From: JAIQFF01 sp963788505
Lineage (GTDB): Bacteria; Acidobacteriota; Terriglobia; Terriglobales; Acidobacteriaceae
Direction: 5' to 3'
Length of the DNA stretch: 64,000 bases
Assembly: GCA_963788505.1 (NCBI GenBank)
Contig: CAWBGY010000009.1
Span: forward strand, 62,001 to 126,000
Shown here: positions 35,199 through 43,766 of the stretch, piece by piece
Numbering within the stretch: the stretch's first letter is position 1
How the letters are laid out: the number at the start of each line of letters is the position of its first letter
Translations under genes and position numbers: made by a program
Notes under the pieces: generated by a model
What the model saw: only the letters and a program-made list of their open reading frames with translations
What the model was told of the DNA's origin: nothing
The model's database searches: none

Positions 35199-37412
35199 TT
35201 GATTGTGCGAAGATCGGCTGTTCGGGGCGGAATGGCCGGATTCGTAATTGCCGGCGCGCTCGCCTGCGTGTGGGTTGCGCCGGCGCTGGCTCGCAAGCAC
35301 CTCAACCTCCAGCAACTGCCTGAAGCGACGGCGGCCGCAACGACAGTTCCGGAATCGACGTCAGTGGCCGGAACCGCACGGGTGAAGCGGGACAAGGCGC
35401 GGGAGCAGCGTGACTGGGCGGTATGGGGCGGAGATGCGGAGAACAACCACTACTCTTCCCTGGCGCAGATCAATCGCCATAACGTAAGCCGGCTGGCGGT
35501 GGCCTGGACCTTTGATTCCCACGAGGAGGGCGGATTGCAGACCAGTCCCCTTGTGGCCGAGGGCGTACTTTACGGGATCACGCCGACCCAGAAAATCTTC
35601 GCTCTCGATGCCGCCACCGGCCACCTGTTCTGGAAGTTTGATGCCGGCGTAAAAGGAACCCAGCCGGACCGCGGACTGGCATATTGGACTGATGGCAAGG
35701 ACAGGCGCATCCTCGTCGGAATCATGAACTTTGTTTATGCCCTGGATGCGGTCACCGGCCGGCCCATCGCAAGCTTTGGAAACCAGGGCCGCATCGACTT
35801 GCGGGAGAATCTCGGCCGCGAGCCCGCCGCTTCGCAGTCTGTTTACCTGACCAGTCCGGCGGCCATTTACAAGGACTTGCTGATCGTCGGTGGCCGGAAC
35901 CCCGAGACTCCGCCATCGCCGCCCGGTGACGTACGGGCATTTGACGTGCGAACCGGGAAGTTGCGCTGGTCCTTTCATACCATCCCTCGTCCGGGCGAGA
36001 CGGGATACGACACCTGGCCCAAAGATGCGTGGAAGACCGCCGGTGCAGCCAACAACTGGTCCGGCATGTCGATTGATGTCAAACGTGGAATCGTATACGT
36101 TCCCACCGGTTCCCCCGTGTTTGACTTTTACGGTGCGGACCGGGTTGGCGATGATCTGTTTTCGGATTGCCTGATCGCACTGAATGCCGAGACGGGTGAA
36201 AGAATCTGGCATTATCAGGCAGTCCGGCACGATATTTGGGATCGGGATTTCCCCGCGGCCCCGGTTCTTCTCACCGTGCAGCGCGGCGGGAAACCAGTTG
36301 ACGCGGTGGCACAGACCACAAAACAGGGCTTTGTGTACCTGTTTGATCGTACGAATGGAACGCCCCTTTTTCCCATCGAATATCACAAATATCCAGCCAG
36401 CACGGTGCCCGGAGAAGTGGCCGCCTCTCAACAACCTCTTCCCACCCGCCCCGCGCCTTACGCTCGCCAACTCCTCACCGAGGACCTCCTCACCAACCGG
36501 ACTCCCGAGGTCCATCAGTGGGCGCTGGAAAAGTTTCGCAAATTCCGAAGTGAGGGAGAATTCCTCCCCTTTAGCGTTGGTGCTGACACTGTGGTTTTCC
36601 CCGGCTTCGATGGCGGGGCGGAGTGGGGTGGCGCGGCAGTGGATCCGGAGACCAGCCTCATTTACGTGAATGCGAACGACGTGGCCTGGACCGGGGCCCT
36701 GGCGCTAAACACCGGCGAGAACAGCGCCCGTGGCATTTACCTGAGTCAGTGCGGTGTATGCCACGGAGAAAAGATGACCGGCTCGCCCCCGGCCATACCT
36801 TCGCTCGTAGGCGTGGGAGATCGCCTGGCTGCGCAGCAGATCGCGGCTACGATCAAGAGTGGGAAGGCAAGAATGCCCGGCTTCCCCAGTCTGTCGGACG
36901 ATCAGATGTTCGCTCTGATCACGTTTCTCACGAGCGGCGAAAGCAAGGAATTGCAGAACGGCGAGCCGCCGCCGGAATCCCTGAAGTATCGCTTCACCGG
37001 ATATCACAAGTTCTTGGACCCAGACGGGTATCCGGCGGTGCTTCCTCCCTGGGGTACATTGAACGCCATTAATCTCAACACCGGCGAATACGCCTGGAAG
37101 ATTCCGCTGGGGGAATATCCCGAACTCGCTGCCAAGGGACAGAACAAGACCGGAACCGAAAATTACGGCGGGCCTATCGTGACAGCGGGTGGACTGCTGT
37201 TCATTGGCGCAACCAACTTCGACAAGAAGTTCAGGGCCTTCGATAAATCGACCGGAGCATTGCTCTGGGAAGCGACGCTGCCATTCTCCGGCAACGCAAC
37301 GCCGGTCACGTATGAGGTGAATGGCCGCCAGTTTGTTGTGATCGCCGCGGGAGGGGGTAAGGACCCCAAGTCTCCGTCCGGTGGAGCCTACGTAGCTTTC
37401 GCACTGCCGTGA
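35199..37412 (+). CDS. PQQ-dependent dehydrogenase with inserted cytochrome c domain
   Basis: TTG 35199, six bases behind GGGAGG, is preferred; GTG 35205 and an upstream frame from 35145 are alternatives. The ~737-residue product has a signal peptide (MAGFVIAGALACVWVAPALA) and the eight-bladed PQQ propeller (VWGGDAENNHYSSLAQIN, VTGRPIASFG, GKLRWSFHTIPRPGE, NNWSGMSIDVKRGIVYVPTG, GWEWGG-like blades). An 80-residue haem domain (CGVCH, ~518, axial Met near MPGFPSL) sits inside the last blades. It resembles periplasmic glucose/alcohol dehydrogenases of the mGDH-like type, but the membrane domain is absent. The substrate is unknown. It is convergent with the ASPIC-TPR gene. Confidence 0.88.
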   Translation: MIVRRSAVRGGMAGFVIAGALACVWVAPALARKHLNLQQLPEATAAATTVPESTSVAGTARVKRDKAREQRDWAVWGGDAENNHYSSLAQINRHNVSRLAVAWTFDSHEEGGLQTSPLVAEGVLYGITPTQKIFALDAATGHLFWKFDAGVKGTQPDRGLAYWTDGKDRRILVGIMNFVYALDAVTGRPIASFGNQGRIDLRENLGREPAASQSVYLTSPAAIYKDLLIVGGRNPETPPSPPGDVRAFDVRTGKLRWSFHTIPRPGETGYDTWPKDAWKTAGAANNWSGMSIDVKRGIVYVPTGSPVFDFYGADRVGDDLFSDCLIALNAETGERIWHYQAVRHDIWDRDFPAAPVLLTVQRGGKPVDAVAQTTKQGFVYLFDRTNGTPLFPIEYHKYPASTVPGEVAASQQPLPTRPAPYARQLLTEDLLTNRTPEVHQWALEKFRKFRSEGEFLPFSVGADTVVFPGFDGGAEWGGAAVDPETSLIYVNANDVAWTGALALNTGENSARGIYLSQCGVCHGEKMTGSPPAIPSLVGVGDRLAAQQIAATIKSGKARMPGFPSLSDDQMFALITFLTSGESKELQNGEPPPESLKYRFTGYHKFLDPDGYPAVLPPWGTLNAINLNTGEYAWKIPLGEYPELAAKGQNKTGTENYGGPIVTAGGLLFIGATNFDKKFRAFDKSTGALLWEATLPFSGNATPVTYEVNGRQFVVIAAGGGKDPKSPSGGAYVAFALP

Positions 37413-37479
37413 TGGCAGCGGCATCCCTTCACAAACCTTGGTGTGACGAAAAATAACGGGCGCTGCATGGGGGCCCAGG

Positions 37480-40400
37480 TCAATGCGGAAGTTGCTCAAG
37501 GGCTTTTTGAGCCTGGGCATTGTCGGGATGTTGTTTGAGAAGTTGGAGCAGAACGGTCCGCGCTTTTTCCGCCTTGTCCTGCAATGCGTAAACCTGCGCC
37601 AGATCCAGGTAGCACCGGCTGAAAGCGGGCGCGACCCGGATGCACTCTTCGAAACTTGCCACCGCGTCGTCGGGCCGTTGCGTGCGCAGATAAAGAATGC
37701 CGAGATTGTTCAGAGCTTCCGGGTAATCCGGACGGGAACGCAACGCATTCTGCAGATATTCGTAGGCCCGCGCGTTGTCGCCGGTTTGGGCGAAGACCAT
37801 GCCCAGATTGTAATTTGCATCCGCATCATCGGGCTTCAATTTCAAGGCTTGCTCAAAGGTTTTGCGAGCCTCATCCCAATTTTGCAGATGCCGATACGCG
37901 GTTCCCAGATTGTCGAGAGCGACCATGTGCGCTGGATCCAGCCGGAGCGCCTCCTGAAAATACGATATGGCCTCGGGCATATTCCCCTCACGTGCCGCCA
38001 GAAGGCCAAGGTTGTTCCAGGCGTCGGTCAGAGTAATTGGATAGTTGGTCTTGAGCTTAACCGTACGTTCAAAGCTTGCTCTCGCTTCGCTGTTCCTTCC
38101 TTGGTTCAGATAGACGCTGCCGAGGCCGTATAGAGCCTCGGCGTTCGATGGATCGTCCTTCAAGGCCAGCAGAAACCAGGCTTCGGATTGATCGTAGTAT
38201 CCACGCTGGAAGTAAATCGAGCCATAGCCGTAGTAATTCCGCCGAAATTCAAGGCCGTTACTCAGGCCTGAAAAAGGAAGCGACAATGCCAACCGCTGCA
38301 TGTCAGTTTGGGGAATATTGCGATGGTCCTCGTCGATGTGCGCCGGATCGATCGGCCCCTGGTACAGTTTGACGATGTCACCCTTGGCATCGATCAGGAA
38401 TGAGGTGGGAAAGCCAAGATCACGGTGCCGGTCAAATAAGTAACGGTAAAGAAGGTTGTAAATGGCAGCCACATCTTCCGAGGCAAGAAGAATGGGGAAG
38501 GAAAGCGCGCGCGCCTGCGCTCGTAACCTTTCGGGATCAGCGGGGTCGTCGACAATTACCGTGAGTAGCTGGAGCCCCTGGCCCGCCCAACGTCTGTGCG
38601 CCTGGTTGAGAACCTTCAATTCATCCTGGCAGGCAGGGGAAGCGGTGGTCGAAAAATTCAGCAGCAACGGATGGCCGCGAAATGACGCGAGGGCGTGACT
38701 ATGCCCAGCCAGGTCGGGTAGAGAAAAGTCAGGCGCGGAAACCGGTACAAGCAGCCAGGTTTCCACTTTGCGCGGCAGGGGCTCGGGTTTCATCGATCGC
38801 GCAGCGGACGCTCCTGCGTGATAGCTTTCACGGACGGACTGAAAAGGTTCAAAGCGGGACGGCTTGGAGCCCTCATCGATCCATACTCGGTGGTTAAGCG
38901 GAAGGTCTTGAATTTCCTGCACCAATCCACTTGGCCAGCGGACGGATGCCCGTATTGGACCTTTGGCCCCGCCCAGTCCGAAGAATAATTCCTTGCTGTG
39001 CTGGGAAAGAAACCCCGATCCTGCCTGCAAACCCCGAGTCTGGCGGCCGGATTCCGTTTCCACCGTCACCACCGCGCCGATGGCATCGCGATTGCTCCTG
39101 GTACCGCGGAGACGGAAAGCGATCGACGGCGGGAGGTCCTTCATCACATTTTTCAAAACACGTAACTGCGGGGCGTTGCGGTTTTTCAGAAACGCTTCCA
39201 GCCGGCCGTCGTGATCGAAATCAGCCAGAGCGAACGACCTGCCATCCTCGAGAAAGTCCATCTCTACTACGCCGGACACATCGGAAAAGCTGCCGTCACC
39301 ATTGTTCGCGTAGAAGACATTGCGCTCGAACCCGCTCCATGTGCCATCGGAGCGAATCAGTCGATTGATCGCGTCCCAACCTTGTTCGTAATCGTCCGCA
39401 GGCTTGCCCTCCGCCGGTGACTGCGCAACCACCTGCCGCCAGAAAAAACTGTTCAGATCTTGTCGAGACTCGCCGGAGATCATGCCATTGGTGATGTAAA
39501 GGTCGGGAAAGCCGTCGTGATCGAAATCCCATGCGTCACTCGTCCACGACCAGCGGCCCATTTCAACTCCGGCGGCTGCGCTCTGGTCTTGAAAAGTAAC
39601 GCCGTCGGTATTGTGAAACAGGGAATTGCCCATGGCATGTTTACGGTACATGGCGCGAACATTCTCGGGTGCGTCCTGCTCAAAAAGTTTCTGCGTCGAA
39701 ATGCGTTTGCCGGCGGCGGTCCACATGTTCGCGACGTAAAGATCCTCGTTACCGTCGCCATCGTAGTCCAGCCAGCAGACGCTCATGCCCGCGCCCAAGT
39801 CTTCCACTCCCGCCTTGGACGCGACGTCCGTGAAAGTTCCGTCGCCATTGTTGCGGTAAAGATTGTTGCGGCCAAAATCGTTCACTACGTAGAGGTCCGG
39901 CCACCCGTCGTGGTCATAGTCGCTCCAGCCGCAGCAAAAACTGTATCGCTTGTTCGCCTGATCGAGGCCCGTCTCAGCAGTGACATCGCGGAAAGTACCA
40001 TCCCGCTGGTTGCGCATGAGGAAGTTGGGAGGCCCGTTTTGCGCGTCGTAAAAAGGAGAGGGAGATTTGTAGGGCTGAGTACCCCGATAATAGAGATAAA
40101 GACAGAAGTAGATATCCAGCCAGCCATCGCGATCGTAGTCAGCAATCGCCGCACCCGCAAACGTCCCTTGCGGAGGGTTAGCAAACCGGAATGCGTCCAG
40201 CTTCTGCCGGAATTTACCGCCGCCCTGATTCAAAAACAGGAGGGGAGCGCTTTGGCAAACGACGATCAGGTCCTGACGCCCATCGTTATCAATGTCGGCA
40301 AAAAGCGCGCAGGCCGTATCCTCCAGTACCCCGACTCCGGATGTTTCCGTGATGTCCTCGAACGTTCCGTCCCCGCGATTTCGATAGAGCCGGTTCGGCA

Positions 40401-41331
40401 GGCTGGCGGCTTGGCAAACGTAGAGATCATCAAAACCGTCATTGTCGATATCTCCCATCGAAACGCCGTTGTGGCCGTAGATATCGATGCCGCATGCGAC
40501 GTCGAGAACCGTGCGCCAATAGTCCGCACCGTGGAGAAGCTGAGCGGAATAAGAGGTATTGCGACCAAGCGCCTCGCCGGCGATATCGGCAAAGACAGGC
40601 TCGGTGGAACGGCTTCGGGTTTCATCCAGCGCCCGCCAGTTTCGCAACTGGAAGCCACTTCCAGAAGGGGCTGCTTGCCACTCGAGTTCCCATTCCCCCA
40701 CGCGCTGCTCACGGTCGAAGTCTTGGCCCGTGCCCACCAGTTCATAGCGCACACGCGTCCGCAGCCAGTCGGGGATTGGCGTGGGGCTGGCATCAATCGC
40801 CACGACCTGGAATTCGGCAGTCACTAATTTCGTAAACACATTCATCGCGGACTGCATGCTCTGGAGAAAGGCGCCGCCTCCCAAAACAGTCTGGCTGGCG
40901 AATTTATTTCGACGGACTTCCAGAGCCGGTCCGGTCCGGAGCACGCGCGACTCGGTGGCTGCGAATGAAGAGCCCGAAAAGTTTCCGGAAAGCACCTTCT
41001 CGATCGCGCCTGTAGCGCCCGGAGTTTGTTGCAAGGCAGCGCTCCATTCATTCAGAATGGCCGCGATCTGGTCGGCATATTTTTCCGTGATGAACTTGTC
41101 AGAGCCTGCCTGTACCCTGGCCAGTGTGGCTTCGATCGGCAATTTAGCCCGATAGTGAGGATGCAGGTAGAATTCGCGATCGGTCGAGCGTGAATTGAGA
41201 GACTCAAAAGCAAGACCGGGAGAAAAGGCGAGGCCCCGCAGACTTGCCGGAAACAGCGCCGCCGAAACCCCCTGGCAGCAGCGAACGAGAAAGTTACGCC
41301 GGTCACGGCTAATGAGCAGAGGATCCGCCAA
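37480..41331 (-). CDS. large exported FG-GAP propeller - ASPIC/UnbV - redoxin - TPR protein
   Basis: The ~1283-residue protein joins four modules. The N-terminus has a Tat-like RRNFL stretch and a helical region (~1-300). The FG-GAP/VCBS propeller (~320-790) has loops such as DIDNDGFDDLYVC, DYDRDGWLDIYF, DYDGDGNEDLYVAN and DFDHDGRLEAFL. ASPIC/UnbV follows (RSNRDAIGAVVTVE, SGFLSQHSKELFFGLG, VRWPSGLVQEI), then a TlpA/AhpC-type redoxin (FSLPDLAGHSHALASFRGHP, TASPACQDEL). At least six TPR units end the protein (AWNNLGLLAAREGNMPEAIS). The redoxin lacks the first Cys of the usual CxxC. TTG 41331 is the likeliest start; the frame is open up to 41523. Confidence 0.85.
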   Translation of the reverse strand: MADPLLISRDRRNFLVRCCQGVSAALFPASLRGLAFSPGLAFESLNSRSTDREFYLHPHYRAKLPIEATLARVQAGSDKFITEKYADQIAAILNEWSAALQQTPGATGAIEKVLSGNFSGSSFAATESRVLRTGPALEVRRNKFASQTVLGGGAFLQSMQSAMNVFTKLVTAEFQVVAIDASPTPIPDWLRTRVRYELVGTGQDFDREQRVGEWELEWQAAPSGSGFQLRNWRALDETRSRSTEPVFADIAGEALGRNTSYSAQLLHGADYWRTVLDVACGIDIYGHNGVSMGDIDNDGFDDLYVCQAASLPNRLYRNRGDGTFEDITETSGVGVLEDTACALFADIDNDGRQDLIVVCQSAPLLFLNQGGGKFRQKLDAFRFANPPQGTFAGAAIADYDRDGWLDIYFCLYLYYRGTQPYKSPSPFYDAQNGPPNFLMRNQRDGTFRDVTAETGLDQANKRYSFCCGWSDYDHDGWPDLYVVNDFGRNNLYRNNGDGTFTDVASKAGVEDLGAGMSVCWLDYDGDGNEDLYVANMWTAAGKRISTQKLFEQDAPENVRAMYRKHAMGNSLFHNTDGVTFQDQSAAAGVEMGRWSWTSDAWDFDHDGFPDLYITNGMISGESRQDLNSFFWRQVVAQSPAEGKPADDYEQGWDAINRLIRSDGTWSGFERNVFYANNGDGSFSDVSGVVEMDFLEDGRSFALADFDHDGRLEAFLKNRNAPQLRVLKNVMKDLPPSIAFRLRGTRSNRDAIGAVVTVETESGRQTRGLQAGSGFLSQHSKELFFGLGGAKGPIRASVRWPSGLVQEIQDLPLNHRVWIDEGSKPSRFEPFQSVRESYHAGASAARSMKPEPLPRKVETWLLVPVSAPDFSLPDLAGHSHALASFRGHPLLLNFSTTASPACQDELKVLNQAHRRWAGQGLQLLTVIVDDPADPERLRAQARALSFPILLASEDVAAIYNLLYRYLFDRHRDLGFPTSFLIDAKGDIVKLYQGPIDPAHIDEDHRNIPQTDMQRLALSLPFSGLSNGLEFRRNYYGYGSIYFQRGYYDQSEAWFLLALKDDPSNAEALYGLGSVYLNQGRNSEARASFERTVKLKTNYPITLTDAWNNLGLLAAREGNMPEAISYFQEALRLDPAHMVALDNLGTAYRHLQNWDEARKTFEQALKLKPDDADANYNLGMVFAQTGDNARAYEYLQNALRSRPDYPEALNNLGILYLRTQRPDDAVASFEECIRVAPAFSRCYLDLAQVYALQDKAEKARTVLLQLLKQHPDNAQAQKALEQLPH

Positions 41332-41898
41332 GTGCTGTGGCCTTGCCTGACTCAGAGTGCCGCCTCCGGAGCCTTTACGCAGGGAAAACCAAAATCCAGG
41401 CCAGAGGAGGCAAACGTCACGTATTGTTTCCGCGGCGAACTGCCGACAACGGATTGTAGATCGAGATCCCGCAACCTCGGCGGCGAAACGAACCGCTCCT
41501 CGGCCACCAGCAGCGGCTGGCAAGCCGCAATCAGCGCCGGAATGCGGACGGCCTCCCTCAAAATCATTCTTGCCCTAAAATGAACTCAAGTGATTTTACC
41601 TTCACCCCGCCAACTTGTCCTTTGTGAGAATGTGCTGAAACGCACCACGAGGATGGACCGTTGGGTTCAGGCCCCTGACGAAACTCCGGCTCGACGTCTG
41701 TTTTCTGGCCGTCTTGACTCCCTTTTGGCTCCTAGTATCTCTTCCGCCACTCGCCGTCTCACCGTTCGCCGCAACGGTCACTTGGAGAACGTGCGGACAT
41801 GCTAAGTTTCAGCGCATGGCGCGCGATTGACTCGTTCTCAGGCTTCGGAGTAAAGTGCTCTTCAAAGCCAATCCCTCAATGGTGGGGGGAGTGTCTCT
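41332..41898. other. intergenic region upstream of DUF4242, no supported gene
   Basis: If the large minus-strand gene starts at 41331, these 567 bases are intergenic between divergent genes. The extension of that frame to 41523 (MPAAAGGRG onward) has low-complexity Arg/Gly character and no ribosome site. I see no RNA gene or repeat. Confidence 0.4.
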
Positions 41899-42171
41899 AT
41901 GCCAAAATTTGTGATTGAGCGCGAAATCCCCGGCTTAGGAAACCTGTCCGATCAAGAATTACGGGCAGTCTCCCAAAAATCGGTGGATGTTCTCAGGGGA
42001 CTGGGTCCCGAAATTCAGTGGCTGCACAGCTATGTGACCGGCGACAAGCTTTATTGTGTGTATCTTTCCCCCGACGAAAAAACCATCCGGGAGCACGCAA
42101 AACGAGGGGGGTTCCCCGCCAATCGGATCTCTGCCGTGCGTCGTCTCATCGATCCCAGCACTGCGGAATAA
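41899..42171 (+). CDS. DUF4242 family small protein
   Basis: ATG 41899 follows GGGGGGAG. The 90-residue protein matches DUF4242: PKFVIEREIPGLGNLSDQEL, then WLHSYVTGDKLYCVYLSPDE, EKTIREHAKRGGFPANRISA and VRRLIDPSTA. This is a ferredoxin-like alpha/beta fold; members include a nickel-binding protein, but the metal ligands here are not certain. It is a free-standing cytoplasmic protein between the large ASPIC gene and the FAD oxidoreductase on the opposite strand. Confidence 0.88.
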   Translation: MPKFVIEREIPGLGNLSDQELRAVSQKSVDVLRGLGPEIQWLHSYVTGDKLYCVYLSPDEKTIREHAKRGGFPANRISAVRRLIDPSTAE

Positions 42172-42268
42172 GCTTCCGGGTTCAGCATGCAGGCGGCGAT
42201 CGCAGCTTGTTCCCCATTCCTCCCGATTGCAAGTCGAGTCTTCGCAGTAGCTGTGGCGTGCCTGCCGG

Positions 42269-43678
42269 CTAGCCGGCTCGCCTTGCTGGTTGCGGTTTGA
42301 CTCTCGCGGGCTTGATGTTCTGATTCACGTGGAACAAATTCCCCGGGTCGTACTTCGCCTTGATGGCGGCCAGGCGTGGGTAATTGCTCCGATACGTCGC
42401 CTTCACCCGGTCTTCGCCCTCGTCCATCATGAAGTTCACGTAGGCGCCTCCAGCGGAGTAGGGATGCAAGGCTTCCCAGTAATTCGACGCCCACTCGACC
42501 AGGAGCTCTTTTTTCGCCGGGTCCGGATCGACTCCGGCGATGACCGCCGCCCAGGTTGAATCCCGGTAGTCCCAGGCGGTGGCTGTCCGGCCGACGCGGC
42601 GCGCGGCGCCGTTGATGGGATACATGTGCATGGTGGACCACATGGTCGGAATCTCGCGCGCATGCCGCAGGTGCACGGCGATGGCGGCGTCACTCAGTTG
42701 GTTGAAAAAGTCAGCCTTCCAGTACCACTGCATGCCCGTGGGATAGATCGGATCGAACATACTCTGGAGTGCCGGATGGGGGATGGGGCCAACCAGGTCG
42801 AGGTCCGGTTTCAGCAAACTGCGGATGGGTTTGAATTTTTTCTCGGCGCCGGCTTGCGGACCCGTGTAACACCAGACCAGACCGAACATCTTCTTGTGGT
42901 GCAGATGTTCGGGGAAAGGCGGCCCGGGCGGGACCACGAGAAAGGCGAGAAAGGCGCTAACATCGTCGGCTGCGTCAACGATGAAGTCGCGATACCATCG
43001 CATGACTTCTGGCGCGCGGTCGAGTTCCCATAACATGGGCCCGCCATAGTCGGTGTGCACGCGATGAGCCTTGAATAGGAATGAAGTGACGATGCCAAAG
43101 TTTCCTCCGCCTCCACGTATCGCCCAGAACAGGTCTGAGTTGCGGCGCGAGCTGGCAGTGACGAAGCTACCGTCGGCGAGAACCACATCGGCTGCCAACA
43201 GGCTGTCGATGGTGAGCCCGTACTTACGCGTAAGATGCCCCAACCCGCCGCCGAGGGTCAGTCCGCCCATACCCGTGGTCGACAAGACGCCACTCGGGAC
43301 GGCGAGGCCGAAGGCGTGAGTCGAGTGATCGACATCGGCCAGGGTGCAGCCTCCTCCTACCCTGACTGTTTTCGCCGTGGGATCGACGTGGGTGTAGCGA
43401 ATGGACGACAGATCGATCACCAGTGCATCGTCCCACACGCCGAGTCCGGCTGCGTTGTGTCCCCCGCCCCGGACGGCTATGATCAGACCGTTTTCACGGC
43501 CAAAATTGACGGCGGAAATGACGTCGGCGACGTCCGCGCAACGAACAATCATGCGCGGGCGCTTGTCGATCATGCCGTTGTAAACCTTGCGAGCACTTTC
43601 ATACTTCCCGTCATTGGGTTCGATCAACTCTCCTCTCAGCCTGGTCCTGAACTGCTCTGTCGCGGTTTGATTCGACAT
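42269..43678 (-). CDS. FAD-binding oxidoreductase, PCMH/BBE (berberine-bridge) type
   Basis: The 469-residue protein has the PCMH FAD domain: MIVRCADVADVISAVNFGRE, VRGGGHNAAGLGVWDDALVI with the His of GGHN that can hold FAD covalently, VRVGGGCTLADVDHSTHAFG, and SGVLSTTGMGGLTLGGGLGH. It ends with the BBE C-terminal block NYPRLAAIKAKYDPGNLFHV. The second covalent Cys of bicovalent members is absent from the GGGLGHLTRKYG loop. It probably oxidises a sugar, alcohol or aromatic with O2 or another acceptor. Start at 43678 (ATG), preceded by GGGAGG. The product looks cytoplasmic. Confidence 0.9.
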   Translation of the reverse strand: MSNQTATEQFRTRLRGELIEPNDGKYESARKVYNGMIDKRPRMIVRCADVADVISAVNFGRENGLIIAVRGGGHNAAGLGVWDDALVIDLSSIRYTHVDPTAKTVRVGGGCTLADVDHSTHAFGLAVPSGVLSTTGMGGLTLGGGLGHLTRKYGLTIDSLLAADVVLADGSFVTASSRRNSDLFWAIRGGGGNFGIVTSFLFKAHRVHTDYGGPMLWELDRAPEVMRWYRDFIVDAADDVSAFLAFLVVPPGPPFPEHLHHKKMFGLVWCYTGPQAGAEKKFKPIRSLLKPDLDLVGPIPHPALQSMFDPIYPTGMQWYWKADFFNQLSDAAIAVHLRHAREIPTMWSTMHMYPINGAARRVGRTATAWDYRDSTWAAVIAGVDPDPAKKELLVEWASNYWEALHPYSAGGAYVNFMMDEGEDRVKATYRSNYPRLAAIKAKYDPGNLFHVNQNIKPARVKPQPARRAG

Positions 43679-43766
43679 GGCTGCCTCCCTGAAAGTTGTG
43701 GTTCGGTGCCGCCTTACGTGGCCCCGTTACGCACTCGATCGTTGCATTGGGTGATGCGGGCAAAAA

